55,603 bases of DNA from a virus: positions 1-55,603 of IMG/VR virus record IMGVR_UViG_3300041991_000048; one strand, written 5' to 3'. Below are positions 1-8,727 of the stretch, one piece after another; position 1 is the first letter of the stretch; each line of letters starts with the position of its first letter. A program made the position numbers and the translations under genes. The notes below the pieces were generated by a model. The model had not been told where the DNA came from and ran no database searches. It worked only from the letters and a program-made list of their open reading frames with translations.

Positions 1-70
1 CAAGCTCGTCAGCGACGGCGACAGCTCGCCTTCCATTCCTGTGTCGGCATTCAGTCAGCAGCTGACCTAG
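1..70 (+). CDS. C-terminal end of an upstream gene (partial)
   Basis: An open frame enters from the left edge, reads 22 residues ending SAFSQQLT, and stops with TAG at 68-70. The stop lies just before the ribosome site of the next gene, as expected within an operon. In phages with this gene order a portal or head-morphogenesis gene often lies near here, but too little is visible to name it. Confidence 0.6.
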   Translation, partial: KLVSDGDSSPSIPVSAFSQQLT

Positions 71-79
71 GAGGCTGTT

Positions 80-2536
80 GTGGCCCAGCTGTTCACCAAC
101 TTCGCAGCGACGACTCTTGCCAATCCAATTTTGGCCAGTGACACAATCATCAATGTCATAGATGGTAGCTCATTTCCTGTTCCGACTGGCGACGACTTCT
201 TCCACATGGTTCTTGCGACTGCTGGTCAAGAGCTCACGCGTGAGATCGTTCGCGTAAACTCACGCAGTGGGAATACCCTCATTGTGGTGCGTGCGCAAGA
301 AGGCACGCTCGCGTCTGCGTTTGATGCTGATGACAAAGCAGAGCTGCGCGACACTGCTGCATTTCTTCAGAGGGTGTCTGTCGGAGTGCCAGAGTCAAAT
401 CAGGTGCATGTCTCTGATGCTGATTTTGCAATCAGTACCGTCGGTGCCATGTTGGCATCTTACTCTTCAATCACTGCGACGCGAACCATCACGCTTCCGC
501 CAGCGACGATTGATGGTCAGATCATCATGGTCGTCGATGAGGTGGGTGAGTGCTCTGATACGAAGAGGCTGGTAGTATCTCCTTCAGGCACAGACACGAT
601 CGAGGATCTTGGCAGTGTGAGTTTTGGATTCCCATATGCGTTTGCGTGTTTCCAAAGCAATGGCGCTGGGACGTGGCTCATCACCAATACGAACACTCGC
701 ACGCTGTATGCTGGCATGCTTAGCCAGCCAGCGATCACAGATAATGGCAATGGAACCATCACCATTGGCAGCAATGGAATCTACTCACTGTTTTCCAATG
801 TTGAAGGATCTGGCAGAACGAAGGCATATGTTATTGCTGGTGGCGTGTTCACTCCCTCTGATGGCGTCACAAGTTATCTGGTGGCAGACTATGGGTCTGG
901 ATCGCCAAGCATCTATCTTACGACAGACCGCAGCATCATCCTTGAGACGATCGTCATTCCTTTGTTGAGTGTCTTCAGGAAGGGAACAACGCTTCGCATT
1001 CTGAATTGGGACGAGCTGGGCAATGCGATGCCGAACAAGCTCCATCACATGCAGGTGAACACGCGTCGTTTCAATCCTGAGCCTGGTGGCCTGGCGCTCG
1101 GAGAGCTTGCTGGTCGAATCATAACCAATGGCGCAGGCGTGGTTTGGACTGGCGCAGTTGATCACGCATGTGCTGCTTTCAACTCTTCTATTGATGATGC
1201 CATTCTTTACTCGATTGCTTCTGGCGTGTGGTCGTCTACGACGATCACAGCATACAACAATACTCAATATAATTCACCAACAGGACTGGCAAGTCTAGCT
1301 CCGAATCGCTACGCAGTGAACTTTTGCTATCGCATGGTGAGCGATGTTGGCGTGGATCCTGTCGTGTTTGTCGTTCTTGGTAGTGGCAACTACACTCTGT
1401 CAGAGGCACAGGAGTCTCAGCCGCCAGCAGATCTTCCTGCAGAGATTCGCAGCTTTGGCATTCTTGTTGGTCGCATCATTGTCCAGAATGGAGCAGCGAC
1501 CGCAACTCAGATCGATCAGACGCTTGGTATCAACTTTATTCAAGGCTCGCCAACAGATCACAATGGCCTGTCGAATCTTGATGGTGGTGAGCCTGGATTC
1601 TACGGACACTTGACTGAGGCACAAGCTGCTGGGCTTCTGACTGATGTGTCAGTGGAAGCTCCTCTCACTGGTAGTGGGACACTTGTTGACCCTCTTGGCA
1701 TTTCTGTTGCCACTAATACTGAGGCAGGGACCGTTCCTGTTCCGTCACCTGCTGGTGGTGCGTCGAAGTTTCTTCGCGAAGACATGCAGTGGGTGACTCC
1801 TGATGGTGGTAGTGGCGATATCGTCTCCACGCTTGTTGAAACTGAAGTGGTGATCACTGCTGCTGCTACGCTTCAGCTCAACAAGATGCATGTCTGTGCT
1901 GGGACGACTGCAGATTACACCGTGACGCTTCCTGCTGCTTCAGGAAATGCAGGGAAGATCATTGGTGTGCGCATGTCTGTGCTGTTGACCAAATACGTCA
2001 CCATTGATGGCAATGGCACAGAGCTGATTGATGGGTCCCAAACTCGCATCATGTGGGCAGGGGAATCCGCGATCCTGCTTTGTGATGGTGTGGGATGGTC
2101 AAAGATATCTGGCAAAAGCATTCCGATGGCTGGACAGTTGTATAACTCTGCCTTGTCTCTGTTTGCCGCAAACACCGCCACAAAGATCGCAACAAACTCA
2201 AGCGACTGGGGCAATCTTGCAGATACCACAAACCAAAGATTGGTAGTTGGTAGGACTGGCAGATACATACTCCTGCAAGAGTGTGTGATGAATAGCACCA
2301 ATGCGACCGCAACGTATGTTGAGATGAGAATCTATCTGAATGGGTCCTGGGTTTACAACTACCCATATAAGTATACCCCTGCTCAGTTGAACAATCTGGT
2401 CAACACCAAGGTCATCAATCTTGCAGCAGGCACAACGCTAGAGACTTACCTGTATTACGCCTATGGTTCGTTTACCACAAGCGTTGTCCTTGCTACTGCG
2501 TGTGTCATGTCTCTCTTGGAGCAACCATCATGGTAG
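80..2536 (+). CDS. Large fibre-like virion protein (818 aa)
   Basis: The start is GTG at 80, with a TAGGAGG site five bases upstream. The N-terminal 100 residues look like the short beta-rich attachment domain found at the start of phage fibres (a TLANPI..SDT beginning, then an IVRVNSRSG segment). Near residue 500 is a fibre-type segment with DHNGLSNLDGG followed by YGHLTEAQA. The rest is rich in T, G, S, N and V with little charge, typical of beta-structured adhesins. It precedes three more accessory genes and then the head genes. It probably acts at the virion surface, either as a head fibre or as a tail fibre encoded away from the baseplate genes. Virion protein is well supported; host-binding is inferred. 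Confidence 0.65.
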   Translation: MAQLFTNFAATTLANPILASDTIINVIDGSSFPVPTGDDFFHMVLATAGQELTREIVRVNSRSGNTLIVVRAQEGTLASAFDADDKAELRDTAAFLQRVSVGVPESNQVHVSDADFAISTVGAMLASYSSITATRTITLPPATIDGQIIMVVDEVGECSDTKRLVVSPSGTDTIEDLGSVSFGFPYAFACFQSNGAGTWLITNTNTRTLYAGMLSQPAITDNGNGTITIGSNGIYSLFSNVEGSGRTKAYVIAGGVFTPSDGVTSYLVADYGSGSPSIYLTTDRSIILETIVIPLLSVFRKGTTLRILNWDELGNAMPNKLHHMQVNTRRFNPEPGGLALGELAGRIITNGAGVVWTGAVDHACAAFNSSIDDAILYSIASGVWSSTTITAYNNTQYNSPTGLASLAPNRYAVNFCYRMVSDVGVDPVVFVVLGSGNYTLSEAQESQPPADLPAEIRSFGILVGRIIVQNGAATATQIDQTLGINFIQGSPTDHNGLSNLDGGEPGFYGHLTEAQAAGLLTDVSVEAPLTGSGTLVDPLGISVATNTEAGTVPVPSPAGGASKFLREDMQWVTPDGGSGDIVSTLVETEVVITAAATLQLNKMHVCAGTTADYTVTLPAASGNAGKIIGVRMSVLLTKYVTIDGNGTELIDGSQTRIMWAGESAILLCDGVGWSKISGKSIPMAGQLYNSALSLFAANTATKIATNSSDWGNLADTTNQRLVVGRTGRYILLQECVMNSTNATATYVEMRIYLNGSWVYNYPYKYTPAQLNNLVNTKVINLAAGTTLETYLYYAYGSFTTSVVLATACVMSLLEQPSW

Positions 2537-2889
2537 AGCTGTGGATCGACAATGGTAGCGGACCTGTGCGCAATCCTGATCTGACTGATGAGGAATTTGC
2601 GGAAGGCATCGAGCAGATGAAGCAGACAAACATTTCAGATCTGTGGAATGCTGCGCACAACTATGAATACGCACAGATCAGCGGCACAGCGACAGGACTG
2701 TTGGTCCTTGGTGTGCTGAAAGGCATGCCAAAGTGTCTTGCCGTTCAAGCGTGGGTGACGTCAATCTGGAATCTCTACTATGTTCGCAAGCCTCTTGTCA
2801 CTCACGAGCAGAGCCTGGACATGATGGACTTCAGCATCTGTGGGCAGATGCCATACTCTGTCCCTGAGTTGATGGCTGAGGTGATGTAA
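2530..2889 (+). CDS. Hypothetical protein in the fibre block (119 aa)
   Basis: The ATG at 2530 overlaps the end of the 818-aa gene (ATGGTAG), with GGAG eight bases upstream. The N-terminal 30 residues are acidic (LTDEEFAEGIEQ). A hydrophobic stretch at about residues 55-65 (GLLVLGVLKG) could be a buried helix or a weak membrane segment. No family is recognised. Coupling to the fibre gene suggests an accessory role to that protein, such as a chaperone or a small virion component, but this is only position. Confidence 0.6.
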   Translation: MVELWIDNGSGPVRNPDLTDEEFAEGIEQMKQTNISDLWNAAHNYEYAQISGTATGLLVLGVLKGMPKCLAVQAWVTSIWNLYYVRKPLVTHEQSLDMMDFSICGQMPYSVPELMAEVM

Positions 2890-3449
2890 TGTCGTTTGGT
2901 GGATTTGGGACTGCAGCTCTTGGACTGGTAGCACTCAGTGCTGCTCCAGTTGACAGCGCAGCACAATTCACTTTTGCTGGTGTGACCTCTCTCATTGGCG
3001 AGCTTGACCTTCGTTCCAAAATTGATTTGTCGTTTGCTGGCGAAACGAAAACGACAGGATCCACCTCACTGCTAGTTCCAAAAACACTTCTGCTGACTGG
3101 GAGGACCACGCTTGTTGGATCCGTTGTTATTGATGTTCCTGCGATATTTGTTTTCTCAGGATCCAACTCCCTAGTCGGAAGCATTGATGTCCGAAGCGTC
3201 ATCACGCTATCGTTGCCTGGCAGGACTGAGCTGGTGGGTCGAGTTCGTTTGAAGTCTGCTCAGCAGTTTACATTCGCTGGTGTCACTTCTACTCGTGGCG
3301 AATTCTCATTGAACACCTATCAGTGGACCGCAGGACTGCCCATTGATAGGCTCGTTGCCTTGCCTCGCACATATCGTTTGGAATCAGAACCAAGAATCAA
3401 TATTCTTCGCTCCAACATTCGGAGCTATACTTTGGCAGCTGGGGAGTAG
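2889..3449 (+). CDS. Repetitive beta-rich virion protein (186 aa)
   Basis: The start overlaps the previous stop (TAATG). Residues about 25-150 consist of six imperfect units of about 20 residues, with a pattern close to F-x-F-x-G-x-T-x-L-x-G followed by alternating hydrophobic residues; two units share the run FTFAGVTS. Such spacing suggests a repeating beta-strand fold, as in a fibre shaft or beta-solenoid. The last 35 residues (basic, with RLESEPR and LRSNIRS) break the pattern and may be an attachment domain. No named family is recognised. A structural or decoration role is inferred from composition and neighbours. Confidence 0.6.
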   Translation: MSFGGFGTAALGLVALSAAPVDSAAQFTFAGVTSLIGELDLRSKIDLSFAGETKTTGSTSLLVPKTLLLTGRTTLVGSVVIDVPAIFVFSGSNSLVGSIDVRSVITLSLPGRTELVGRVRLKSAQQFTFAGVTSTRGEFSLNTYQWTAGLPIDRLVALPRTYRLESEPRINILRSNIRSYTLAAGE

Positions 3450-3451
3450 TC

Positions 3452-3754
3452 ATGGGTCAAGCATTCAGCAACAAGCGACAAGGCGAGACAGTCCGGCTCG
3501 GGTTTGATTTCTCTCCCATTTTGAATGCTGGCGTCACGCTCTTGACTGCCACATGGCGACTGATTGATCCTGAGGATCCTGATGTGGTGATAGCCGGAGT
3601 GTTTCCAGAGGGTCCTGCCATTGATGAGACTTGGGTCCTTCAGCGCTTCATGGGTGGTGACCCAAGCACGTCATATTATCATGAGATCACCGTCACCACC
3701 AGTGATGGACAGACACTCATTGAAACGCCCTCTCAACTCATCACCTGCATCTGA
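3452..3754 (+). CDS. Small accessory virion protein (100 aa)
   Basis: The start has GGGGAG five bases upstream. The protein has alternating strands, the sequence TATWRLIDPED near residue 30, and ends in a strand pair around YYHEITVTTSDGQ. This pattern resembles small beta-sandwich fibre-attachment or decoration proteins found beside phage fibre genes. The stop TGA overlaps the ATG of the next gene (TGATG). The exact role is unknown. Confidence 0.55.
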   Translation: MGQAFSNKRQGETVRLGFDFSPILNAGVTLLTATWRLIDPEDPDVVIAGVFPEGPAIDETWVLQRFMGGDPSTSYYHEITVTTSDGQTLIETPSQLITCI

Positions 3755-4836
3755 TGGAGTCCCGAATGAAGACCAAGCGAAGCGATCGTCAAGTTGCGAT
3801 GGATCGTCAGTCTGCTCGTTCAATCGACGAGCAGGGATTCCTTCATGTTGAGGGCTGCAACATAAGCAAAGCTTGTGTGAGTCCTTATTGGGGCTCTGAG
3901 ATTCCTGATCACAAGGAGTTGGGTCTCGATCCTGACAAGACCTATTACCTGTTCAGAGATCCTGATGAGCTGGAGAAGTCTGCTAGCACCTTCAACAATC
4001 TTCCTCTGATGGACTTCCACGTGGAAGTGTCTGCGGAAGAGTTGGAAGATGAAAAGGTGCGTGGCAAGATTGTTGGCAGCACAGGCACCAATGCAGTATT
4101 CTCTCATCCGTATCTCCAGAACACGCTTGTCATTTGGACTGCTGGTGCAATTCATGGCGTGATGAGCAAGGAGCAGACAGAACTGTCCTGTGCTTATCGT
4201 TATGAGCTTGACATGACTCCTGGTGAGTTTGAAGGAGTCAAGTATGATGCGCGCATGAAGAACATTCGAGGCAATCATGTGGCGCTTGTTGATGAGGGTC
4301 GTGCAGGTCCTGATGTCACAGTGAAGGATCGCAGGTCTGACAAGCTGCGCGTCAAGGTGGACATTGATGGTGTCGCAAAGATGGTGGCAGATGCCTTGCG
4401 TCCGATCCTGTCTGATCTTGAAACGTATCAGATGCCAAAGAAAGAAGCAATTGCGGAACACAAGCGCCTCGTTGGCGTTCTGAAGAGCGACAATCACAAG
4501 GATGATGCGGAAGAGGCTGAATTGAAGTCAATGATGCCTGAGGGATCAATTACGATTGATGCTGAACAAGAACCATCAATTACTGAGGAGGAAGACGATG
4601 AAAACGACACTGTTTCTGTTGAAGGAGAAAATGCCTATGAGAAAGTAAATTTCGCCGACGAAGTAAACAGGAAGTATCCTTTAGATACGCCTGAGCAAGT
4701 GCTCTCAGCCCTAAGAGAATGGGGTGAAATGAAAAACCGAAACGCATACTCAAAGGAGACGCAAACGGACATCACCAGCCGCATCAACTCAGCAGCACAG
4801 CACTTCAAGGTCGGCGACTTCGCCGAGGGCAAGTGA
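3754..4836 (+). CDS. DUF2213 head protein, likely prohead protease region (360 aa)
   Basis: Residues about 20-210 match what I know of the DUF2213 family, which sits next to DUF2184 capsid genes in myovirus head modules. Diagnostic stretches are LPLMDFHVEVSAEE, TELSCAYRYELDMTPGEF and IRGNHVALVDEGRAGPDV. The last 80 residues (from ENAYEKVNFADEVNRKYPL) resemble the small domain often fused to prohead proteases. Residues 225-300 are acidic and probably flexible. Family and context suggest maturation or assembly of the capsid. The start codon overlaps the previous stop and has no strong ribosome site, so coupled translation or a start at 3766 is possible. Confidence 0.75.
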   Translation: MESRMKTKRSDRQVAMDRQSARSIDEQGFLHVEGCNISKACVSPYWGSEIPDHKELGLDPDKTYYLFRDPDELEKSASTFNNLPLMDFHVEVSAEELEDEKVRGKIVGSTGTNAVFSHPYLQNTLVIWTAGAIHGVMSKEQTELSCAYRYELDMTPGEFEGVKYDARMKNIRGNHVALVDEGRAGPDVTVKDRRSDKLRVKVDIDGVAKMVADALRPILSDLETYQMPKKEAIAEHKRLVGVLKSDNHKDDAEEAELKSMMPEGSITIDAEQEPSITEEEDDENDTVSVEGENAYEKVNFADEVNRKYPLDTPEQVLSALREWGEMKNRNAYSKETQTDITSRINSAAQHFKVGDFAEGK

Positions 4837-4857
4837 CCCAATCACAAGGAGGCCCAC

Positions 4858-5771
4858 ATGGCCAATAAGATTCGAAAGATCACTACGCAAGGGCACGTCG
4901 TGAAGGGTGCCCTCGCTGCGTATGTCGGACCCAAGCTGGCGGCCGATGGCGCATTCAAGCCAGGAGAGCTCAACGAGGTGCTCAAGAGCATTCCTCCCAA
5001 GCCCTACAGCCTCTCATTGCGGACGCGATTAAGGCCAAGTTTGGTCCTCGCCTCGCAAAGGACCTGGACATCGACGACCTGCCCGACATTCTTGAGGCAC
5101 TCAAGAACTCGGACGATTTCAGCGAGGACGAAAATCCTGATGCTGACGTCGACACTCCTGATGTCAAGAAGAAGGAGGCTCTGCCGATCAAGGACGAGGA
5201 CAAGCCCAAAGAAGACAAGCCCAAAGAAGACAAGCTTGTCTCTGACGAGGAGGAGTCTGTCGCGTCTGATGAAGACGACGCTGGCACCAAACTCATGGCC
5301 ATGCTTGGCAAGTATGAGATTCCTGCAGAGGATCTCGAGCAGATCAATGAACTCATCAACGCTCTGTCTCAGAGCACTGGAGGAGAAATGAAGCCAGCCA
5401 TCGACGAGCTGCCTGAAGAGAAGGACAAGAAGAAGGAGGAGGCTCCCATCACCAAGGCAGCAATGGATCGTGCGCTTGCTGCGCATGATAGCGCCAATCG
5501 TGAACGAGTCAAGGCTCTGTTCACTGCTGCCGCTGACGTCGCTCCCTTCATTGGCCAGGTGGACACTCTCGCCTTCGATTCCGCCAACGACATCTATCGT
5601 CTGGCTCTGGATCATGCTGGCGTCAACATCAAGGGCGTGCATCCCAGTGCATACAAGGCCATGTTGAGCCTTGCGATGCAGCGTCCTGCCGCTCAGCCTG
5701 TCGTCGCCGCTGATGCTGCCTCTCACGAGGACTTCAACAAGCGATACACTCACATTCCGGCTCAGGCATAA
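4858..5771 (+). CDS. Acidic scaffold-like head protein read through a -1 frame change (about 304 aa)
   Basis: Translation starts at ATG 4858 behind an AGGAGG-type site. The plausible protein in that frame ends near base 5000; beyond it the frame reads as arginine/serine noise until a stop at 5391. From about 5004 the frame one base back is clearly coding through to TAA at 5771, with a long acidic linker (DEDKPKEDKPKEDK) and an ordered C-terminus. That second frame has no good start before 5295. The two parts belong together: AAYVGPKLAADG before the break and AKFGPRLAKDLD after it are copies of one motif. Size, acidity and position before the capsid gene suggest a scaffold or head-assembly protein. 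The frame change may be programmed, a real mutation or a sequence error. Confidence 0.6.
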
Positions 5772-5781
5772 GGAGGAACCA

Positions 5782-6765
5782 ATGCCCTTTCAGAAGCAGG
5801 TCAACACTTACCAGGCTCCTGCCAACTTGGGCGCCATTGCGTCCATGAATCCCCTGTCCACAGTTGCTGCTGGCCCTGGTGGGCTAGTGGCTGGCGCTGC
5901 TGGCGTCCTCGTCGGTCGTTTCGCGTGGAACACCTACCCTGTCGCGGGAGGCCCTGGCCTTGCGCAGAACATGTGCCCTATCTCCGACACTGAAGCCCCT
6001 CGCGTTCCTGATGGCTTCATCTGCAACCAGCAGCAGGGACTCATCACGCTGTGGCTCGGCAGCGAGAGCCTTGGCGTTCCTCATGGCGTGATGGTCACTG
6101 AGCATGATCGTGGCGACTTCTGGGCCCAGAGCACGATGAGCGAAGCGATCATCGGCAACAAGGTCTTCGCCAATCTCATCACAGGCCAGGCCCTCGCTGC
6201 GGCGGCTGGCTCCACGCCTGCCAGCTACAGTGGCACTCCTGCCGTGATCAAGGGCACAGTGGCGTCGCTCACCAACTTCACCATGACCATCACCGAAGTC
6301 ACCTCTGGTGTCGTCGCTCCTGGTCAGCTCGTTGTTGGCGAAAACATTCCCCAGGGAACCTACATCAGCTCGCTCGGCACTTCTACTGGCGGGACAGGGA
6401 CTGTGTTCCTCACTAGGAATGCCACCAAGCTCTTCACTGCCCAGGACCTGACCACCAGTGTGCCTGAAGCCTATGGCGCCTTCGATGGCACCGCAAGCTT
6501 CGCCACCGACGTCATGACGGTGACTGCTGTTCAGTCGGGTGCTGCCGTTGCGGGTCAGCTCGTCACTTCTGCGAATGTGGCTGCTGGCACCTACATCGTC
6601 GCCCAGCTGACTGGCACTCCTGGTGGTGCTGGCACCTATCAGCTTTCCACTGAGCCTGGCACCATCACCGCTCAGGACGTGAAGGCGACCTCCTGGATCG
6701 AGACGGACTGGTATGTGAAGTCTGCCGGCAACGTCATGGACCTCATCAAAATCGGCCTCAAGTAA
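5782..6765 (+). CDS. Head structural protein, possible cement or spike (327 aa)
   Basis: The start is ATG 5782 with AGGAGG six bases upstream; an earlier in-frame ATG at 5671 lies inside the previous gene and lacks a site. The N-terminal 140 residues have a DUF2190-like look (RFAWNTYPVAGGPG, then GVMVTEHDRGDFWAQ). Two tandem beta units follow (about residues 150-225 and 230-310), both with a VVAPGQLVVG or AAVAGQLVTS motif and ending in GTY..S or GTYQLS. Such units are seen in small structural repeats of virion proteins. It sits directly upstream of the major capsid gene, so a capsid cement or decoration role is likely. Confidence 0.6.
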   Translation: MPFQKQVNTYQAPANLGAIASMNPLSTVAAGPGGLVAGAAGVLVGRFAWNTYPVAGGPGLAQNMCPISDTEAPRVPDGFICNQQQGLITLWLGSESLGVPHGVMVTEHDRGDFWAQSTMSEAIIGNKVFANLITGQALAAAAGSTPASYSGTPAVIKGTVASLTNFTMTITEVTSGVVAPGQLVVGENIPQGTYISSLGTSTGGTGTVFLTRNATKLFTAQDLTTSVPEAYGAFDGTASFATDVMTVTAVQSGAAVAGQLVTSANVAAGTYIVAQLTGTPGGAGTYQLSTEPGTITAQDVKATSWIETDWYVKSAGNVMDLIKIGLK

Positions 6766-6780
6766 TAAGGAGCATACGAC

Positions 6781-7824
6781 ATGCGACAGAATCCCCACAT
6801 GCAGTTGCTGGCCGATCGTTTCGGTATCGTCTTCCCAGGCGCCACCGACTATCGGGACTCCCAGGCCGGACGCCTGGCAGCTGATCGCGTCCTCTCTGAT
6901 GCTGCGCCCACCAATCTGCTTCAGGCAGGCATGGTGACTTCCTACAACGCCAGCGTCCCTGCCTACCTTCTCAACTTCATGGATCCCGAGCTCACGCGTG
7001 TCTTGACTGCGCGCACTGCGGCTGCTGAGATCTTCGGTGAAGCGAAGAAGGGAGACTGGACGACCGACACAGCCACCTTCCCTGTGGTTGAGTCCACGGG
7101 TGAGGTTTCCAGCTATGGCGACCTCAGCAACAATGGCCTGGTTGGTGCCAACACCAACTTCGAGCCTCGTCAGTCCTACCACTACCAGACGTTCACTCGC
7201 TGGGGTGATCGTGAGCTGGAGCGCATGGGCAAGGCGAAGATCGACTGGGCTGCTGAGCAGAACGTCGCCGCTGCGCTCACGTTCGAGAAATTCCAGAACA
7301 AGAGCTACTTCTTCGGCATCAGCGGCCTCGACAACTTCGGCCTGTTGAATGATCCGGTTCTGCCTGCTCCTATCACTCCCACCACTGCGTGGTCTGGCGC
7401 CACTGGCCTCCAGATCTTCGGTGACATCCAGAATCTCTACAAGCAGCTCGCGCTTCAGACTGCTGGCAACATCACCATGAAGGATGAACTCACGCTGGCC
7501 ATGAGTCCCTTCACTGAAGCCTACCTGCTGACTCCGATGCAGAATGTCTATGGCAATGCCACTGTCATTGACCTCATCAAGAAGTCATTCCCCAACCTCA
7601 CCGTCAAGACTGCGGTGGAGTATGCCACTGACTCTGGCAACCTGGTGCAGATGATCGCACCTCGTCTTCAGGGACAGAACACTGGCTTCTGTGCTTTCAC
7701 CGAGAAGATGCGTGCCCACGCCATCGTGCGTGACACCAGCGCCACCTACCAGAAGAAGTCTGGTGGGACCTGGGGTGCCATCGTCAAGGTGCCTGCTGCT
7801 ATTGCCCAGATGCTGGGTGTCTAA
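6781..7824 (+). CDS. Major capsid protein, DUF2184 type (347 aa)
   Basis: This matches the DUF2184 capsid family in length and key stretches: YLLNFMDPELTRVLTA near residue 60, YGDLSNNGLVGANTNFEPR near 115, then RWGDRELERMGKAKIDW and a C-terminal region with AFTEKMRAHAIVRDTS. The family adopts the HK97 fold and builds the icosahedral shell. An AAGGAG site precedes the start. The gene has the crisp C-rich third positions often seen in strongly expressed phage genes. A terminator-like hairpin follows directly, which would raise the level of this message relative to the genes downstream. Confidence 0.88.
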   Translation: MRQNPHMQLLADRFGIVFPGATDYRDSQAGRLAADRVLSDAAPTNLLQAGMVTSYNASVPAYLLNFMDPELTRVLTARTAAAEIFGEAKKGDWTTDTATFPVVESTGEVSSYGDLSNNGLVGANTNFEPRQSYHYQTFTRWGDRELERMGKAKIDWAAEQNVAAALTFEKFQNKSYFFGISGLDNFGLLNDPVLPAPITPTTAWSGATGLQIFGDIQNLYKQLALQTAGNITMKDELTLAMSPFTEAYLLTPMQNVYGNATVIDLIKKSFPNLTVKTAVEYATDSGNLVQMIAPRLQGQNTGFCAFTEKMRAHAIVRDTSATYQKKSGGTWGAIVKVPAAIAQMLGV

Positions 7825-7833
7825 TTCAACTGG

Positions 7834-7861
7834 GGGGTCGTCTCAATCGTGGGACGACCCC
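7834..7861 (+). terminator. Hairpin terminator after the major capsid gene
   Basis: GGGGTCGTCTC at 7834-7844 pairs with GGGACGACCCC at 7851-7861 (11 pairs, one wobble) around the hexaloop AATCGT. The following run (CGACCTTGTTT) is only weakly T-rich, so it may be a partial terminator or an RNA end-stabilising hairpin. It lies ten bases after the capsid stop codon. The hairpin at 50,538-50,563 on the other strand has the same loop. Confidence 0.65.
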
Positions 7862-7895
7862 GACCTTGTTTCAACTCACCACACTGAGGTGCAAA

Positions 7896-8285
7896 ATGGC
7901 TGAGATGGTTCTCGTCGGCTGCAAACTTCCCCACGGACTCAATCTTGATCTTCGTGATGCGCAGGGCAATGTCACTGCTCGCGTAAAACTTCCTGGCAAC
8001 TCTGGGTTCACACTTCCCAATCCTGATCGTCGTTTCAAGAATCCCACCACCTTCTATGGTGATACGTTCACTGAGGTGGAGAAGGACCATTGGGACGCTT
8101 GGCTGAAGAAGCACAAGACCCATCCCGCAGTTCTCAATGGTGCCATCTATGCGGCTAACCAGCAAGAGGACGCGATCGTCCAGGCTCGCAATCACGAAGA
8201 CGAGAATGTCGGCTTCGACAAGATCGACCCCAAGAAGTTTGGCGTGGCCAAGCTTGATGACTCTCCCAAGCCTGCGGGAATCTAG
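7896..8285 (+). CDS. Small head-connector-region protein (129 aa)
   Basis: The start is ATG 7896 with GAGGTG upstream; an earlier ATG at 7866 has no site. The protein begins MAEMVLVGCKLPHGLNLDL and contains a strand-rich N-terminus followed by a helical W-rich stretch (DHWDAWLKKHK) and an acidic middle. Proteins of this kind occur between the capsid and DUF4054 genes in related phages, and are usually annotated only as head or structural proteins. I do not recognise a named family. Confidence 0.65.
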   Translation: MAEMVLVGCKLPHGLNLDLRDAQGNVTARVKLPGNSGFTLPNPDRRFKNPTTFYGDTFTEVEKDHWDAWLKKHKTHPAVLNGAIYAANQQEDAIVQARNHEDENVGFDKIDPKKFGVAKLDDSPKPAGI

Positions 8286-8294
8286 GAGGAGGCT

Positions 8295-8723
8295 ATGGCT
8301 GCTGTTGTGTTTGACAAATGTAAGTTTCTGGATCGCTATCCAGAGTTCGTTCCGACTGTCGCAGCCAATGCCACCTCTGCAGAAAACTGCTTTGAAGAAG
8401 CAACGCTCTTTCTCAACAATACGAGCAGCAGCAGGATTCCGGCTGAGACCAGAGTCCTGCTGCTGAACATGCTTACTGCTCATATCATGGCGATCAATTT
8501 TGGCATCAATGGCCAAGGCGCTAGCGCTCTTGTTGGTCGCATTGCCTCTGCCGGAGAAGGGTCTGTGAATGTTAGCACAGACATGGGTCCTTCAACTTCA
8601 CAGAAGGCTTGGTATGAGCAGACGAAGTATGGCGCGGCCTACTGGCGTGCGTCTATGGCTTATCGTTCTGCTACATACATTGCTCCTGTTGGCCTCAATA
8701 GCTGCTCTCATCGACGAGGTTGA
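8295..8723 (+). CDS. DUF4054-type connector protein (142 aa)
   Basis: A strong AGGAGG site precedes the start. The layout matches the DUF4054 family: an N-terminal F..RYPEF motif, the helix LLLNMLTAHIMAIN near residue 60, then GRIASAGEGSVNVSTDMGPS and the ending QTKYGAAYWRASMAYRSA. The family lies between capsid and tail genes and is thought to form part of the head-tail connector. The final ten residues are atypical, because the gene runs close to the start of the next. Confidence 0.75.
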   Translation: MAAVVFDKCKFLDRYPEFVPTVAANATSAENCFEEATLFLNNTSSSRIPAETRVLLLNMLTAHIMAINFGINGQGASALVGRIASAGEGSVNVSTDMGPSTSQKAWYEQTKYGAAYWRASMAYRSATYIAPVGLNSCSHRRG

Positions 8724-8727
8724 AATC

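Noticed and set aside
5295-5771. A stand-alone 158-aa gene
   Set aside because: Clear coding sequence in the same frame continues upstream to about 5004 without a start codon, so it is the second half of the frame-changed head gene.
5884-7182. A 432-aa minus-strand open frame opposite the head genes
   Set aside because: It is a shadow of strongly biased third positions in the capsid region; the opposite strand has recognisable capsid proteins.
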